Positions 51,816 through 60,243 of a stretch of DNA of 64,000 nt are shown here, piece after piece. Numbering within the stretch: the stretch's first letter is position 1; each line of letters opens with the position of its first letter. The notes under the pieces are model-generated. The model saw only the letters and a list, made by a program, of their open reading frames with translations. It searched no databases and was not told where the DNA came from. Both the position numbers and the translations under genes were made by a program. Source of the DNA: Candidatus Gallimonas merdae (GTDB lineage: Bacteria; Bacillota; Clostridia; Christensenellales; Borkfalkiaceae); the NCBI GenBank assembly GCA_904419525.1, contig CAJFRT010000003.1, positions 1 to 64,000 on the forward strand, written 5' to 3'.

Positions 51816-52889
51816 ATGAGAGCTTACAACTTCTCGGCAGGTCCTTCCACGCTTCCGCTCGAAGTTTTGGAAGAAGCACAGCGCGATTTGCTGGATTTTG
51901 CGGGAACGGGCATGTCCGTTACGGAGATCTCCCACCGCAACAAGGCCTTTGAGGCGATCGTGAACGAAGGGGAAGCCCTGCTGCGCGAGCTCATGGGGAT
52001 CCCCGAAGACTATGCCGTGCTGTTTGTGCAGGGCGGCGCTTCCACGCAGTTTGCCGCAGTTCCCCTCAATCTGATGCACCGCGGAAAAGCGGACTATATC
52101 GTCACGGGGAATTTTGCCAAAAAGGCATGGCAGGAGGGCAAGATCTACGGCGATGCGGCCTGCGTCGCCTCCTCCGAGGACAAGACCTATACGTATATTC
52201 CCGATCCGGCGTCCGTCGCCTTCCGCGAAGATACGGATTATGTGCACATCTGCTCCAACAACACCATTTTCGGCACGCGGTATGCGGAATTCCCCCGCAC
52301 GAAAGCGCCGCTCGTCGCCGACATGTCGTCCGAGATCCTCTCGCGCGAGATCGACGTCCGGAATTTCGGCGTCATCTATGCGGGCGCCCAGAAAAACCTT
52401 GCTCCCGCGGGCGTGACCATCGTCATCGCAAGGCGCGACCTCATTCAGGATCCCCTTCCCGCCTGCCCCACCATGCTCAAATGGAAGGTGCAGGACGAGA
52501 ACAAGAGCCTGTACAATACGCCCCCCTGCTTCTCCATCTACATGGCGACGCTGGTCCTGCGCCGGCTGAAAAAGCTGGGCGGCGTGAAGGAGATGAACAA
52601 GATCAACGAGTACAAGGCGGGACTTTTGTACGATTTCATCGACAACTCCCCCTTCTACACCAACCGCGTGGAGAAAAAGTTCCGCTCCATCATGAATGTT
52701 CCCTTCGTCACGCCGAGCGCCGAACTTGACGCGAAGTTCGTCAAAGAGGCCTCCGCGAACGGCCTGGTCTCGCTCAAAGGCCATCGCCTGGTGGGCGGCA
52801 TGCGCGCCTCCATCTACAACGCGATGCCTGTCGAGGGCGTGCAGGCGCTCATCGCATTCATGAAGCAATTCGAAAAGGAGAATGCCTGA
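51816..52889 (+). CDS. serC: Phosphoserine aminotransferase
   Basis: 357-aa PLP enzyme converting 3-phosphohydroxypyruvate to phosphoserine. N-terminus MRAYNFSAGPSTLPLEVLEEA, then SHRNKAFEAI and QGGASTQFAAVPLNL. The PLP-lysine is in YAGAQKNLAPAG, and GGMRASIYNAMP is near the C-terminus. AGAGGTG precedes the ATG. The stop lies 1 bp before the serA start, so the two form one unit for serine synthesis. serB is not in the window. Confidence 0.97.
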   Translation: MRAYNFSAGPSTLPLEVLEEAQRDLLDFAGTGMSVTEISHRNKAFEAIVNEGEALLRELMGIPEDYAVLFVQGGASTQFAAVPLNLMHRGKADYIVTGNFAKKAWQEGKIYGDAACVASSEDKTYTYIPDPASVAFREDTDYVHICSNNTIFGTRYAEFPRTKAPLVADMSSEILSREIDVRNFGVIYAGAQKNLAPAGVTIVIARRDLIQDPLPACPTMLKWKVQDENKSLYNTPPCFSIYMATLVLRRLKKLGGVKEMNKINEYKAGLLYDFIDNSPFYTNRVEKKFRSIMNVPFVTPSAELDAKFVKEASANGLVSLKGHRLVGGMRASIYNAMPVEGVQALIAFMKQFEKENA

Positions 52890-52890
52890 C

Positions 52891-54042
52891 ATGAAAATTC
52901 TCAAGCTCAACGCGATCAGCCCTGCGGCAGACGCCGTTTTCAAAGGCTACGAATATTCCGACAGCGTGGAACAGCCGGACGGCATCATGCTGCGCTCCTA
53001 TGCCATGCACGACTATCCCCTTTCCGACGATCTTCTTGCCGTCGCGCGGGCCGGGGCCGGCGTGAACAACATTCCCGTCAGCCAGTGCACGGAAAAGGGC
53101 ATCGTCGTGTTCAATACGCCCGGCGCAAACGCGAACGCCGTCAAGGAGCTCGTCCTGTGCGAACTCTTCCTGGGCGGGAGAAAGATCGTGGACGGCGCGA
53201 ACTGGGCGCAGACGCTGAAGGGGCAGGAAAACATCTCCAAGCTCGTGGAAAAGGGCAAGGGAAAATTCGTGGGCCAGGAGATCATGGGCAAAAAGCTGGG
53301 CGTCATCGGGCTTGGCGCCATCGGGGCGATGGTCGCCAACGCCGCGCTTTCCCTCGGCATGGAGGTCATCGGATACGATCCGTTCCTCTCCGTCAGAAGC
53401 GCATGGATGATCGACCGTCGCGTGGAGTTCACGACGGAGCTGAATGCCGTGTTCAGGACGTGCGACTATATCACCGTGCATGTCCCCCTCACGCCGGACA
53501 CCAAGGGTCTGTTCAACAAAAAGACGATCGCGGCCTGCAAGGACGGCGTCGTCATCATCAACAATTCGCGCGGCGAACTGGTCGTAAGCGAGGATATGGC
53601 GGAAGCAGTCGCGGGCGGAAAAGTATCCCGCTACATCACGGACTTCCCCGATGAAATTCTCCTCGGCAAAGAGAATATCCTGTGCGTTCCCCACCTGGGC
53701 GCAAGCACCCCCGAAGCGGAGGACAACTGCGCCTACATGGCCGCAAAACAGCTCGTCGACTACCTGGAAAACGGCAACATCACAAACAGCGTCAACTATC
53801 CCGCCGTCTCCATGCCGAGGAACAGCGCGGCGCGCGTGTGCGTTCACCACAGGAACGTCAAGGAGATCCTCTCCAAGATCCTTTCCATCGTCTCTTCCCA
53901 GGGGATCAACGTCGCGCATATGCAGGACCAGAGCAAGGGAGAATATGCCTATCTCATCCTCGATCTGGACGACGTTCCCTCCGAGGCGTGCCTTTCCCTC
54001 ATCCGCAGCATTGCAGGCGTGATCCGCGTAAGAAAAATCTGA
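52891..54042 (+). CDS. serA: D-3-phosphoglycerate dehydrogenase
   Basis: 383 aa, first step of serine synthesis. Start taken at ATG 52891, 10 nt after AAGGAG; the track start at 52882 touches that site. Catalytic and cofactor features are RAGAGVNNIPV, GVIGLGAIGAMVANAALSLGM (NAD motif, near 145-165), NNSRGELV with the catalytic Arg region, and CVPHLGASTPEAEDN with the catalytic His. The short C-terminal ACT-like domain (about 310-383) may give serine feedback. It lacks the intervening domain of the long form. Confidence 0.95.
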   Translation: MKILKLNAISPAADAVFKGYEYSDSVEQPDGIMLRSYAMHDYPLSDDLLAVARAGAGVNNIPVSQCTEKGIVVFNTPGANANAVKELVLCELFLGGRKIVDGANWAQTLKGQENISKLVEKGKGKFVGQEIMGKKLGVIGLGAIGAMVANAALSLGMEVIGYDPFLSVRSAWMIDRRVEFTTELNAVFRTCDYITVHVPLTPDTKGLFNKKTIAACKDGVVIINNSRGELVVSEDMAEAVAGGKVSRYITDFPDEILLGKENILCVPHLGASTPEAEDNCAYMAAKQLVDYLENGNITNSVNYPAVSMPRNSAARVCVHHRNVKEILSKILSIVSSQGINVAHMQDQSKGEYAYLILDLDDVPSEACLSLIRSIAGVIRVRKI

Positions 54043-54059
54043 ATTTGTCCCCGATTTTC

Positions 54060-54093
54060 AATCCCGTTCCGTCTTTTCCGGAACGGGATTTTT
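54060..54093 (+). terminator. Terminator of serC-serA
   Basis: AATCCCGTTCCG / CGGAACGGGATT perfect 12-bp stem followed by a T-run. Confidence 0.93.
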
Positions 54094-54139
54094 CATGCGC
54101 TTTATCGGGCTGCGCCGCTGTCAGCCCGTATCTACAGGC

Positions 54140-54166
54140 AAAAACCGCTCCCTCGGGAGCGGTTTT
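54140..54166 (-). terminator. Terminator of the importer operon
   Basis: Minus strand AAAACCGCTCCC-GA-GGGAGCGGTTTTT, symmetrical, 35 bp behind the phosphoesterase stop. Could act both ways. Confidence 0.88.
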
Positions 54167-54200
54167 AAGATATGATGGGATTGCCGTTCTTTCTGAAAGT

Positions 54201-55628
54201 TCATGCGACGGTCAGCGTTGCGGAGATCGTTCCGCCGACGGCGCCCCAGACGTCCACCGGGCAGACCTCGAAATAATACTCTCCCGACGGGAGCGCTGCC
54301 GTGGAGAAAGTCATTTCTCCGGGCATGTCCTCCACTCTGTCGTACCGATAGGTAAACGTTGCAAGGTTGTATGTCTTGCTGCGCGTACGCGTTCCGTCCT
54401 CCGCCACCGTATAGACATACAGCTTGTAATAGCGCACCATATCGTCGTCCGACGCCGCCGTCCAGGTAAACGAAAGGCCGCTTCGGGTGGACTGCACCGT
54501 CAACGAGGCGTCCTCCGAAAAGGACGGCGCAGCGTTCTCGCGCTGGCGCGTTGCGTTGTCATAGGCGCTCAGATGCGATTTATCCGCTTTGGGGTAAGAC
54601 AGTTCCCAGGCGTCCTTGATGGGACTGCGCCGGTAATAGTCGCATCGCGTCACGCGCACATTTCCGCTGCCGTCCACCTGCACCAACAGTCCCTGCGAAA
54701 AATCTTCTATGCGCGTTCCGACGCTGTTGTCGAACGTCGAACCGCCGTCGTTGATGGTGTTCATGGTCGTCGAATATTTTACGCTCCCGCAATCGAGGGC
54801 GGTAAAGGATCCGTTCTGACTGATCTGCATTTCGTCCTGCAAAACGTTGTGAATGTGTCCGCTGAAATAGATGACCTGCGGATACTTTTGCAGGACCTCG
54901 CCGAGATCGGCGTCCGCCCAGTCGCTCTGAAGCGAATTGAACACCGTGTCATAGATGGGCGGATGCGCCGTGACAAACACATACTTTTCGGGCTCCGCCT
55001 GCGTGATGGCGGCGAGTTTTTCGTCCACCCATGCAAGCGCATCCTCCGAATATCCGTGCAGGTTCCAATAGGTGTCGGGATTGACCGCCAAAAAATGATA
55101 TCCGTTCACGACCGCATGCCGCAGCCCTGCTTCGGGCACGGAATCGTCCTCGTCCACCTCGAAAAACTTTTCGCCCAACATATTGTAAAACAGCGAGTGC
55201 ATGCCGCTCATATACTCCGCACCGAGGCGGGACGGGTCGGTATCGTGGTTTCCCAGGCAATAAAACACGGGCGTTACATTCAGATCGAGAGCGCTTTCGA
55301 GCGTCGTTTTGAGCTGCGCGATGTCCCCGTTGTAGGTCGCGGAATAATCGTCATCCTGATTGGTCCATGTGGATTCGGTCAAATCGCCCGCAAACAGCGC
55401 CAGATCGAGCGCGCCGCCGTTGAGCTCCTCGGCATAGTCCAACGCATTGATCAGATATTCGGAGTACTCCGTCTTGCCCAGCTGCTGATGGATATCGCTC
55501 ATCGCGGAAAAACTCAGAACGATGTTATTTTCGTCAAACTCAGAGCTCTTGGAAGATTCGGGCGGAGCGCATGCCGCCAGCGGGACGCAGAGCGCCGACG
55601 CAAGCAGGGCGGCTATCAATTTACGCAT
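54201..55628 (-). CDS. Surface lipoprotein metallophosphoesterase (calcineurin-like)
   Basis: 475 aa. Signal peptide with lipobox LAAC at about residues 16-19, so it is anchored outside the membrane. Calcineurin-type metal motifs run in order: SDIHQQ (DxH), FAGDLTE, LGNHDTD (GNHD), TAHPPIY and SGHIHNV (GHxH). The C-terminal 110 residues look like a fibronectin-III/Ig-like beta domain. It is the last gene of an operon with a solute-binding protein, nucleoside-hydrolase-family protein and permeases. It probably cleaves a phosphomono- or diester outside the cell; the substrate is unknown. Confidence 0.9.
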   Translation of the reverse strand: MRKLIAALLASALCVPLAACAPPESSKSSEFDENNIVLSFSAMSDIHQQLGKTEYSEYLINALDYAEELNGGALDLALFAGDLTESTWTNQDDDYSATYNGDIAQLKTTLESALDLNVTPVFYCLGNHDTDPSRLGAEYMSGMHSLFYNMLGEKFFEVDEDDSVPEAGLRHAVVNGYHFLAVNPDTYWNLHGYSEDALAWVDEKLAAITQAEPEKYVFVTAHPPIYDTVFNSLQSDWADADLGEVLQKYPQVIYFSGHIHNVLQDEMQISQNGSFTALDCGSVKYSTTMNTINDGGSTFDNSVGTRIEDFSQGLLVQVDGSGNVRVTRCDYYRRSPIKDAWELSYPKADKSHLSAYDNATRQRENAAPSFSEDASLTVQSTRSGLSFTWTAASDDDMVRYYKLYVYTVAEDGTRTRSKTYNLATFTYRYDRVEDMPGEMTFSTAALPSGEYYFEVCPVDVWGAVGGTISATLTVA

Positions 55629-55642
55629 ATATTATGCCCCCC

Positions 55643-57316
55643 TTACAGAATACCGAGCGACTCCGCCGTCTCCTTCATGACCGCCTTCACCGTCTGATAT
55701 CCCGCGCCGTCCAGATTTGCAAGCATGGCCTGCCAGTCAGTATCAAGGTCCACGGTTCCGATGATGGCGCGGTTGATGAACTGCGAGGAAATGTTCATGA
55801 CTTCCGTGCGCATGGTGCTGATGGTGGAAGGATACGCCGTGACGTTGAGCAGACGGGGCGTCTGCAGATCTTTGGTGTATTCGATCGCCTGCGAAACGAG
55901 CCCGCTGTACTTGGGATAGAGGGCGCCGATGTCCGTTGCGACGGCGATCTCCCCCGTCTGTTCAAAGTAATCCCAGTCCACATTGTAGCCGAACAGTTCG
56001 CCCATCTTGTGCAACCCCGCACACGTCTCCGTGCCGTCGGGATTGTTGACGGTGGCAAAATAGTTGATGCGTTCGGAATTGCGGCCGTCGAGATCGACGA
56101 CGACATTTCCTTCGTCATCATAATAGAAGTGCTGTCCCTCAATGCCGTAAAGGCGGAGCACCGAGCCCTCCGGACTCACAAGATATTCCAGAAGATCGAG
56201 CGTCTTGTAGGGATCCGCCGTCCCCTTGGTGACCGCATACCCGCCGTAATAGCCGCCCCAGTTGGAGAAGCCGCTTTCCCCTTCCACGCCGAGCGTACAG
56301 CCCGTCAGTTCGGACGTATTGCCCGTGCCGACAGGCGCAGGGCCGACAATGACCTTGTTCTCCCCCTGCGAGTTCTCGAAATTCCCGACGACCCATTCCA
56401 TGTGGCCTTCGCCGTTCGTCATGATGCAGCCGACTTTGCCGTTGTACCAGGCGTCACGGTCGGTATATCCCGTGTTCTGATTGAAGACAGGGTCGATCCA
56501 GCCCTCTTCATACATGGCGTGCATCCATTCGAGATAGGGTTTGAATTCCTCGCGCGCATACATGTAGGAAACATTGCCGTCATCGTCGATATCCCAGTCG
56601 GGCGTAATGCCGAACGCGCCGTACAGCGGATTGACATAGAAGTTGGACGTGTTCGGAGAAATGCCGTACGTGGTGCCCGATTTGTTCCCGTTGGCATCGG
56701 TAAACAGATCCGTGCCCGAAAAACGGCTCATCACGTACTCGAACTCGTCGAGCGTGACGGGCGCGCGTGCGTTGCCCTCGTCGTCCACAAAACCGATGGC
56801 CTCCAGCCAGTCCGCACGGTAATAGATCGCCCACGCCGTTGAAGTCTGCACCTCGGGCACGATATAGTGGCCGTCATAGTACATGATGTTCTTGTACTGA
56901 TCGCTGTAAACGAGCTTGTTGAGATAGGGATAGCGGTCCTCGTTGCCGATGAGCAGCTCGTCGAGGTTCCAGAGCATATCCTGTGCGGGATCTGCCCAGG
57001 TCTGGAAAGCGCCCGCCGAATTTTCGGGGTCGCTCCAGATGAGGTCGGGCCAGTCGCCGGAGCCCATCATGGGCGTAAGACGGGTATAGTAATCCTCCAC
57101 CGAAGCGCCCTCGAACCGGATCTCCAGCCCCACTTTGTCCTGAATGGCGTTCATCACCGAATCCATCGTGACGGAATCGTACTCCTGTCCCGTATAGGTG
57201 AAGATGCGCACGACGCCCGCCTCGTTGGTCGGATTGGAAGGCGCGCAGGCCGCAGCCGAGATGCCGATACATGCCGCGATCAGCGCGCTCATAGTGCCGA
57301 AAAACTGTTTTTTCAT
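55643..57316 (-). CDS. ABC-transporter solute-binding lipoprotein (family 1, LplA-type)
   Basis: 557 aa from ATG 57316 with GGGAGGAA upstream; the track frame starts about 330 nt earlier without a site. Signal peptide with a Cys lipobox (ISAAAC near 20-25). Large carbohydrate-type binding protein with TPMMGSGDWPDLIW, the central TWAIYYRADWLEAIG and the C-terminal region of the LplA/YtcQ group. It partners the two permeases upstream. The usual shared ATPase (MsmX type) is not in the window. Confidence 0.92.
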   Translation of the reverse strand: MKKQFFGTMSALIAACIGISAAACAPSNPTNEAGVVRIFTYTGQEYDSVTMDSVMNAIQDKVGLEIRFEGASVEDYYTRLTPMMGSGDWPDLIWSDPENSAGAFQTWADPAQDMLWNLDELLIGNEDRYPYLNKLVYSDQYKNIMYYDGHYIVPEVQTSTAWAIYYRADWLEAIGFVDDEGNARAPVTLDEFEYVMSRFSGTDLFTDANGNKSGTTYGISPNTSNFYVNPLYGAFGITPDWDIDDDGNVSYMYAREEFKPYLEWMHAMYEEGWIDPVFNQNTGYTDRDAWYNGKVGCIMTNGEGHMEWVVGNFENSQGENKVIVGPAPVGTGNTSELTGCTLGVEGESGFSNWGGYYGGYAVTKGTADPYKTLDLLEYLVSPEGSVLRLYGIEGQHFYYDDEGNVVVDLDGRNSERINYFATVNNPDGTETCAGLHKMGELFGYNVDWDYFEQTGEIAVATDIGALYPKYSGLVSQAIEYTKDLQTPRLLNVTAYPSTISTMRTEVMNISSQFINRAIIGTVDLDTDWQAMLANLDGAGYQTVKAVMKETAESLGIL

Positions 57317-57318
57317 GA

Positions 57319-58287
57319 TTATTCCTCCCTTATCCGGATTATCTGCGAAATTTCGCCCCGTTCGCGGGGCGGCCTCTGAACGGGTGCGTGACAGTACCCG
57401 ATGCCGCTCAGAAAATACGAGATGAATTCCCCTGCGTCCGCCTCTGCCGCGTAGTACACGGGCATGCCGTCGCCCGGGCGGTAATTGTCCATTTTGGAAA
57501 GGTTGACGGTCATGCCGCAGGTATAGCGCCCCTTCAGCTCCACCGCCACGGGCGCGCGTTCCATACGGCAGTACAGCGGATCGACGGCATAGCGCACGAC
57601 CATGACGTCGTGCAGCACCATCCTCCAGCCGGCCGGTTTGGACGCATACCACAGCCGCGAAAGTTCGGCGAGGTACGCATGATAGGCGTCCTGTTTCATC
57701 GAAAAGACATATGCCTGCTCTTCATGCGTCAGGCGCATTCGCGACGTGACTTCATGGCCGAACGCCGTGACGGACACGCCCGAAGAAAAGACGAGCGACG
57801 CGGCCTCTGCATCGCAGCAGATGTTCCATTCCGCATAGTGATTGCGGAAATCGCCGCCCATCATGACGATGCCGCCGATGGAACGCATGGCCGCCGCGTC
57901 CTTTTCGATCGCCCGCGCAATGTTGGTCAGCGGACCGAGCGCGAGGACGGTCAGCCCCTGCCCGTAACGGCGGGCGGCATTGAGAATGGCATCCACCGCC
58001 TCCTCCGCCTCCGAGTTGTCGGGCGCATAGCCCTCCAGCTCCGGCGTCCATTGACAGAGACGGACATTCGTTGCCATGCCGCCGTTCAGCGTATCGCCGT
58101 AGCCCGCATAGACGGGTACGTCCGCGCCGAACAGTCCGCACATGCGCTTGGCGATCTGTGCACGCTCGCGCGTATTCCGGAAAACCGTCGTCACGCAGAC
58201 AAGGTCAACCCCCTGTTTGAGCGCCAGATCGAGCGCAAATGCATCGTCGATGTCGTCTCCGATATCGGTGTCGATAATATACTTCAT
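57319..58287 (-). CDS. Inosine-uridine nucleoside hydrolase-family protein
   Basis: 322-aa IunH-fold protein. Ca-binding N-terminal motif DTDIGDDIDDAFAL at residues 6-19, VYAGYGDTLNGG, ALGPLTNIARAIEKD, and the EWNICCDAEAASL segment. C-terminal Asp/His positions are less obvious. Family members hydrolyse N-ribosyl bonds of nucleosides. The gene lies 2 bp upstream of the solute-binding protein start and 12 bp after the permease, so it is part of the uptake operon. No signal peptide, so it acts in the cytoplasm on imported ligand. Confidence 0.9.
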   Translation of the reverse strand: MKYIIDTDIGDDIDDAFALDLALKQGVDLVCVTTVFRNTRERAQIAKRMCGLFGADVPVYAGYGDTLNGGMATNVRLCQWTPELEGYAPDNSEAEEAVDAILNAARRYGQGLTVLALGPLTNIARAIEKDAAAMRSIGGIVMMGGDFRNHYAEWNICCDAEAASLVFSSGVSVTAFGHEVTSRMRLTHEEQAYVFSMKQDAYHAYLAELSRLWYASKPAGWRMVLHDVMVVRYAVDPLYCRMERAPVAVELKGRYTCGMTVNLSKMDNYRPGDGMPVYYAAEADAGEFISYFLSGIGYCHAPVQRPPRERGEISQIIRIREE

Positions 58288-58299
58288 AAAAAATTTCCT

Positions 58300-59220
58300 T
58301 TATCCCTTCACGGAGCCGAGCATGACGCCCTTCGTGAAATATTTCTGAACAAACGGATAGACACACATGATGGGAATGAGCGAGATGATGACCGCCGCCA
58401 TTTTGATGGACTCGGAGAGCGCCATCTGGTCGGAAGATCCGCCCATGCCCGAGGTGTTCGTCGCCTGCGAGAGCATGCCGCGCAGAACATTCTGAATGAG
58501 CAGCTTATCCTGGCTCTTGATATAGAGCAGTCCCGTCATGTAATCGTTCCACTTCCCCACCGCGATCCAGAGCGCAATGGTGGCAATGATGGGCTTTGAG
58601 AGCGGAAGATAGACGAGCATGAAAATCTGGAACTCTCCCGCACCGTCCAGCGCCGCCGCCTCATGCAGCTCTTCGGAGATGCCCTGATAGTAGCCCTTGA
58701 CAATGAACACGTTGAACGCGCTTGCCGCCCCGATCAGGATATACACCGCATAGCTGTCCGTCAGGTGCAGGACATTCCGGATCAACAGATAAAAGGGAAT
58801 GAGCCCGCCGGAAAAGAGCATGGTGATGAGGACATAGATGAGGAGCGCGCTCCGCCCTTTCAGCCCGCGGCGGGAAAGCGGATAGGCGCCCACCATGGTC
58901 AGCGCAACGGCAAACAGTGTGCCGACGATCGTCACAAACAGAGTGTTGCCGAGCGCGCGGAGAATGCTCTCGCTGCCGCCGAGGACCGCCTCGTACGCAG
59001 CAAAGCTCCAAATCTCCGTCGGCACGCCGTTGACCAGCTCCTGGGAGCGGAAGGATTCCACGATCACGTACACGAAGGGCAGCAGCATGATGGCGAGAAA
59101 GATGACGAACACGGCATACAAAATGATGTTGAATGTGCGCTCCTTCGCCGTTCTGCCAAAGATATGCCTGCAGCCGACCGAAAACCGCTTGCGGAAGCTC
59201 TCTGCCTTTGTGTTTACCAT
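58300..59220 (-). CDS. ABC transporter permease (CUT1, MalG/LplC-type)
   Basis: 306 aa from ATG 59220 (GAGGGGAAGG upstream). Six membrane segments; the EAA loop is visible as ELHEAAALDGAGEFQIFMLVYLP. The N-terminal region NIILYAVFVIFLAIMLLPFVYV is typical of YtcP/LplC. The start overlaps the end of the first permease. The two permeases form the membrane channel. Confidence 0.93.
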   Translation of the reverse strand: MVNTKAESFRKRFSVGCRHIFGRTAKERTFNIILYAVFVIFLAIMLLPFVYVIVESFRSQELVNGVPTEIWSFAAYEAVLGGSESILRALGNTLFVTIVGTLFAVALTMVGAYPLSRRGLKGRSALLIYVLITMLFSGGLIPFYLLIRNVLHLTDSYAVYILIGAASAFNVFIVKGYYQGISEELHEAAALDGAGEFQIFMLVYLPLSKPIIATIALWIAVGKWNDYMTGLLYIKSQDKLLIQNVLRGMLSQATNTSGMGGSSDQMALSESIKMAAVIISLIPIMCVYPFVQKYFTKGVMLGSVKG

Positions 59221-60173
59221 ATGCCTTCCCCTCCCACCAGCTTGGTGCACTTGTTCGCGATGAGGACGAGCACGCATCCGATGACGGAATTGAACAGTCC
59301 GATCGCCGTGGAAAGCGGGTAGTTGCCGCCCGTCACGCCGAGGTTGTAGAGATACAGTTCGAGCGTTTCGCCCTTGTCCGCGACCACATCGTTGTAGGTG
59401 TTGTAGATCTGGTCGAATCCCGCATACATGATGTTGGAGAGGCTCAGGATCATGTTGATGGAGATGGCGGGAATGAGTCCGGGCAAGGTGATGTGCCACA
59501 TCTTTTTGAAACGTCCCGCGCCGTCCAGGTCTGCCGCCTCATACAGCTGAGGATCCACGTTCATCAGTGCGGCAAGGTAGATGATCGTCCCCCAGCCGAC
59601 GCCCTTATAGATATCCGAAGCGACCAGAAAGAACACATACAGGTTGCTGTCCGAAAAGAAATGCACCGGTTTTCCGAACACCGCATTCATCATGCTCTGA
59701 AACATATCCGAGGCGTCGATGGAGAGAAAAATGCCGCCGAGGACCACCCAGGAAATAAAGTACGGGATATAGGAGACGGACTGGACAAATTTCATGAACT
59801 TCGCGGAGGAGAGTTCGTTCAGAAAGAGCACCAGCAGAATGGGTGCGGGAAACCCGAACAGCAGTTTCAGCCCCGAAATACGCAGGGTGTTGACAAGTTT
59901 TTCTGTAAATAACGAGGTGGAAAACAGCGATTCAAAGTACTTGAAAATGTTGACCGTTCCGTTTACCGAGGCCCATGGGCTGCCCCAGATGCCCAACCGC
60001 ACATAGTAGTCCTTGAAGGCAAGCTGCAGACCGGTTATCGGGTAATAATTGAAGACCGCAAAATAGACAACGAGCGGAAGCGCCATGAGATAGAGCGGCC
60101 AGAACCGCCTGAGATAGGCGAATACCTTCTGCGCCTTTGTCTTTTTTGCAAACGGATTTTTTACGCGTTTCAT
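59214..60173 (-). CDS. ABC transporter permease (CUT1, LplB-type)
   Basis: 319 aa. Six membrane segments, N-terminal WPLYLMALPLVVYFAVFNYYP and the EAA loop in LYEAADLDGAGRFKKMWHITLP. LplB-type permeases serve oligosaccharide, aldouronate or similar uptake and usually lack a dedicated ATPase gene. It lies 70 bp behind the surface-protein gene, with a hairpin between. Confidence 0.93.
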   Translation of the reverse strand: MKRVKNPFAKKTKAQKVFAYLRRFWPLYLMALPLVVYFAVFNYYPITGLQLAFKDYYVRLGIWGSPWASVNGTVNIFKYFESLFSTSLFTEKLVNTLRISGLKLLFGFPAPILLVLFLNELSSAKFMKFVQSVSYIPYFISWVVLGGIFLSIDASDMFQSMMNAVFGKPVHFFSDSNLYVFFLVASDIYKGVGWGTIIYLAALMNVDPQLYEAADLDGAGRFKKMWHITLPGLIPAISINMILSLSNIMYAGFDQIYNTYNDVVADKGETLELYLYNLGVTGGNYPLSTAIGLFNSVIGCVLVLIANKCTKLVGGEGIW

Positions 60174-60195
60174 CTGCCGTCCTCCCGGTCAGGCT

Positions 60196-60220
60196 GCGCG
60201 GACGGAATTTCCGTCCGCGC
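60196..60220. repeat. Intercistronic perfect stem-loop before the permease genes
   Basis: GCGCGGACGGAA and its complement TTCCGTCCGCGC around one base. On the coding (minus) strand no T-run follows. It may stabilise or process the mRNA between the surface protein and the permeases. Confidence 0.65.
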
Positions 60221-60243
60221 GCTGCATTTTTCAAAGCCGATCA

